Assembly (NCBI RefSeq): GCF_946886695.1
Contig: NZ_CAMPJD010000016.1
Location: 16,573-80,572 of the forward strand
DNA: 64,000 nt
Reading direction: 5' to 3'
From: an uncultured Pseudoxanthomonas sp.
Lineage (GTDB): Bacteria; Pseudomonadota; Gammaproteobacteria; Xanthomonadales; Xanthomonadaceae
Part shown: positions 63,401 to 64,000 of the stretch, one piece after another
Position numbering within the stretch: the stretch's first letter is position 1
How the letters are laid out: every line of letters begins with the position of its first letter
The notes under the pieces: generated by a model
Seen by the model: only the letters and a program-made list of their open reading frames with translations
The model's database searches: none
Told to the model about the DNA's origin: nothing
Made by a program: the position numbers and the translations under genes

Positions 63401-64000
63401 TGTGGATGTTGCCCGCATCGGCGTCGGCCTGGGTCACCGTGTACGTACCCACCAGCTGGCAGGTCGCACCCGGCGCCACATTCGGGCACGTGATGCTGTT
63501 CGGGGTGATCAGCGCATCGCTCACCACCACGTTGTTCAGCGTCACCGTGCCGGTGTTGGTCATCGTGACCGTGTAGGTCAGCACGTCGCCCACGCTTACC
63601 GTGCCGCTGGCATCACCATCGGCATTGCCCGTCACCGTCTTGGTCACCGTCAGCGCAGGCGTCTGCGTGATCGGCGTGGTCTCCGTATCCGTCACCGGAT
63701 CGGTCTCATTCGAGTCCGCCGTCGCCGTGTTCACCACCTGGCCGGCGTCCACGTCCGTCTGCTGCACGGTATAGCTGCCCGTCAGCGTGCAGGTCGCGTT
63801 CGGCGCCAACGTCGCGCACGTCGTGCTGTTCGGCGCCGCCAGCAGCGGGTCGCTCACCACCACGTTGTTCAGCGTCACCGTGCCGGTGTTGGTCGCCACG
63901 ATGCTGTAGCTGATCGTCGAACCCAGCGCGTACGGACCCGTCGAGGTCACCGTCTTGGTCACCGTCAGCGCAGGCGTCTGCGTGATCGGCGTGGTCTCCG
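60462..64000 (-). CDS. Giant DUF11-repeat surface protein with two C-terminal OmpA-type domains (5' partial)
   Basis: The gene enters from the right edge; about 1179 residues are visible. The N-terminal part is a tandem array of DUF11 beta-sandwich repeats, among them ALTVTKTVTGNADGDAS, VGDVLTYTVTMTNTGTVTLN and VVVSDALITPNSITCP, with paired cysteines. An SdrD-B-like unit follows with a calcium-loop-like NDRDGDGWQD, then a carboxypeptidase-regulatory-like unit (GVRIASVEGLLIETDQYGRY). Two OmpA-type domains close the protein: a degenerate one (EVFFAPGSAEVRAKYLPVIE, ANGDSQGLAFERANAV) and a canonical one (VLFDTDKSAIRPEFEPLLDK, VGHTDVRASHAYNVALGMRR) with the Asp and Arg that grip peptidoglycan. The inferred picture is a long extracellular stalk tied to the cell wall. 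Its stop lies 14 bp before the barrel gene. Confidence 0.85.
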   Translation of the reverse strand, partial: ETTPITQTPALTVTKTVTSTGPYALGSTISYSIVATNTGTVTLNNVVVSDPLLAAPNSTTCATLAPNATCTLTGSYTVQQTDVDAGQVVNTATADSNETDPVTDTETTPITQTPALTVTKTVTGNADGDASGTVSVGDVLTYTVTMTNTGTVTLNNVVVSDALITPNSITCPNVAPGATCQLVGTYTVTQADADAGNIHNTAVVTSPVCPAGSTDPACTTEIDTPVENPVVTYSKSVVLPSGQTEVSVGDTLTYAVSVTVANARTTEPLTLTDTLGAGLDLATVSAGVFSCSGTNPLVCTLSAGTLPGTYTVTYTAAVNDQATGTVDNAVVGTGDDAPTCAGTCTTETPVTEPLPPLVTYTKSAALPSGQTEVRVGDTITYTLTTVVANSQTTSVTTLTDTLGAGLTFGAVGTADPAYTCNAANPLVCTLPVGTVPGTYTVTYTATVNDQATGTVDNAVVGTGEEAPTCAGTCTTQTPVVAPRVVVSKSSDPGTGAQVQVGQTVRYTLTVDISASALREALVLVDTPDRGLTLGALPAGCAFDGTLLTCRLPAGTPAGVHALTYEAVVNQNAGPVVGNQVSASGGGGEPPTCTTCSTEHELDAPEIRLSKTAGSREVRIGDLVRYTLTVENVGSVDLVNGSVVDTPAAGFSYVEGSLLANDADAMATVSGGNPLRFAGVDVAAGQSATLVYVMRVGAGVRPGTHVNQAQVRSATDDPVSNVATAEVMLTADPLLDDSLVFGTVFNDRDGDGWQDSAALSGVQVQGGFAPTAYIANSTTVDRGAGPQPEPDASSPLLHGIAVGAISGRQSVADPVEDHEVVIRQRLNELSFTDDFVLTSNQGVTVRMDAAGNTRVEQAGEAAKGLNAATPTVERRVAQSEGGYVVDYVIRNTGIDERGIPGVRIASVEGLLIETDQYGRYHLAGVSGGAWERGRNFILKVDPSTLPAGAEFTTDNPLLRRITPGVPVRFDWGVKLPEQIIEGGTEQVELEMGEVFFAPGSAEVRAKYLPVIEAMAAKVRQYQGGEVVIQANGDSQGLAFERANAVKAALLDKLDAASAKGLVVSARGTVDDPSSMIVGVDEGGALLGTVLFDTDKSAIRPEFEPLLDKVASALEQRGGGSIAIVGHTDVRASHAYNVALGMRRAKAVYEALAKRLSPEVRAKVHVEASNDPTAPVGVRK
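62617..63050 (-). repeat. Direct DNA repeats inside the DUF11 array (387-bp period)
   Basis: A 45-nt block starting CCGACCACGGCGTTGTCCAC at 62617 recurs exactly at 63004, that is 129 codons apart, with further near-identity on both sides. Confidence 0.8.
63517..64000 (-). repeat. Direct DNA repeats inside the DUF11 array (about 315-333-bp period)
   Basis: A 55-nt block beginning GTCACCGTCTTGGTCACCGT at 63631 recurs exactly at 63946 and runs to the window edge. A block beginning TCGCTCACCACCACGTTGTT at 63517 recurs at 63850. Confidence 0.85.

Overview
The window looks like chromosomal DNA of a GC-rich gammaproteobacterium of the Xanthomonadaceae (Lysobacteraceae), perhaps Pseudoxanthomonas or a close relative. 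This rests on gene content and order (bioB-bioF-bioH-bioC, tamA-tamB, YceH, an S46 dipeptidyl-peptidase, an oxidoreductase-like mini-protein), on REP elements headed by GTAG as described in Stenotrophomonas, and on many -10 boxes placed 6-7 nt before the start codon, a leaderless layout typical of xanthomonads. I see no rRNA, CRISPR array, insertion sequence or prophage. There is one tRNA gene, Arg with anticodon CCG.

Layout: (1) 1-6.3 kb: tail of a TPR receptor-type Ser/Thr kinase, thymidine kinase, a Sel1-like secreted protein, Rep helicase, a small membrane protein and a VOC protein. (2) 6.3-8.4 kb: a DUF2235/Tle1-like lipase with a complete Ser-Asp-His triad and a lipoprotein partner, read as an orphan type VI-style effector and immunity pair. 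(3) 8.5-24.9 kb: housekeeping genes (DinB-like protein, yceH, e(P4)-type phosphatase, pyrF, plsB, a FeeM-like acyltransferase, ttcA, rdgC, a YgjP-like protease, hemH, a SYLF protein, tatABC). (4) 24.9-36.8 kb: a membrane protein, a GATase, glyQ/glyS, tamA/tamB and a winged-helix protein. (5) 36.9-46.3 kb: S46 peptidase, an oxidoreductase-like mini-protein, mnmG, a candidate sigma-54-driven small RNA, a PLP dehydratase, a YdcF-like protein, a SnoaL-like protein and the last biotin genes. (6) 46.3-50.6 kb: bioF, bioB, comF, ubiA and tRNA-Arg. (7) 50.6-51.6 kb: a decayed sugar-transporter remnant with a LacI-type operator-like palindrome. (8) 51.7-64.0 kb: a cell-surface cluster made of a secreted lectin/DUF11 protein, a TPR kinase with an unusual HQD catalytic loop, a 1246-residue outer-membrane barrel, and a giant DUF11-repeat protein with tandem OmpA-type domains that runs off the window end.

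The least-explained parts are the candidate sigma-54 promoter plus terminator unit at 41.3-41.4 kb, the surface cluster at the right end, an AT-rich insertion inside glyS, and stop codons formed by the GTAG heads of REP elements.
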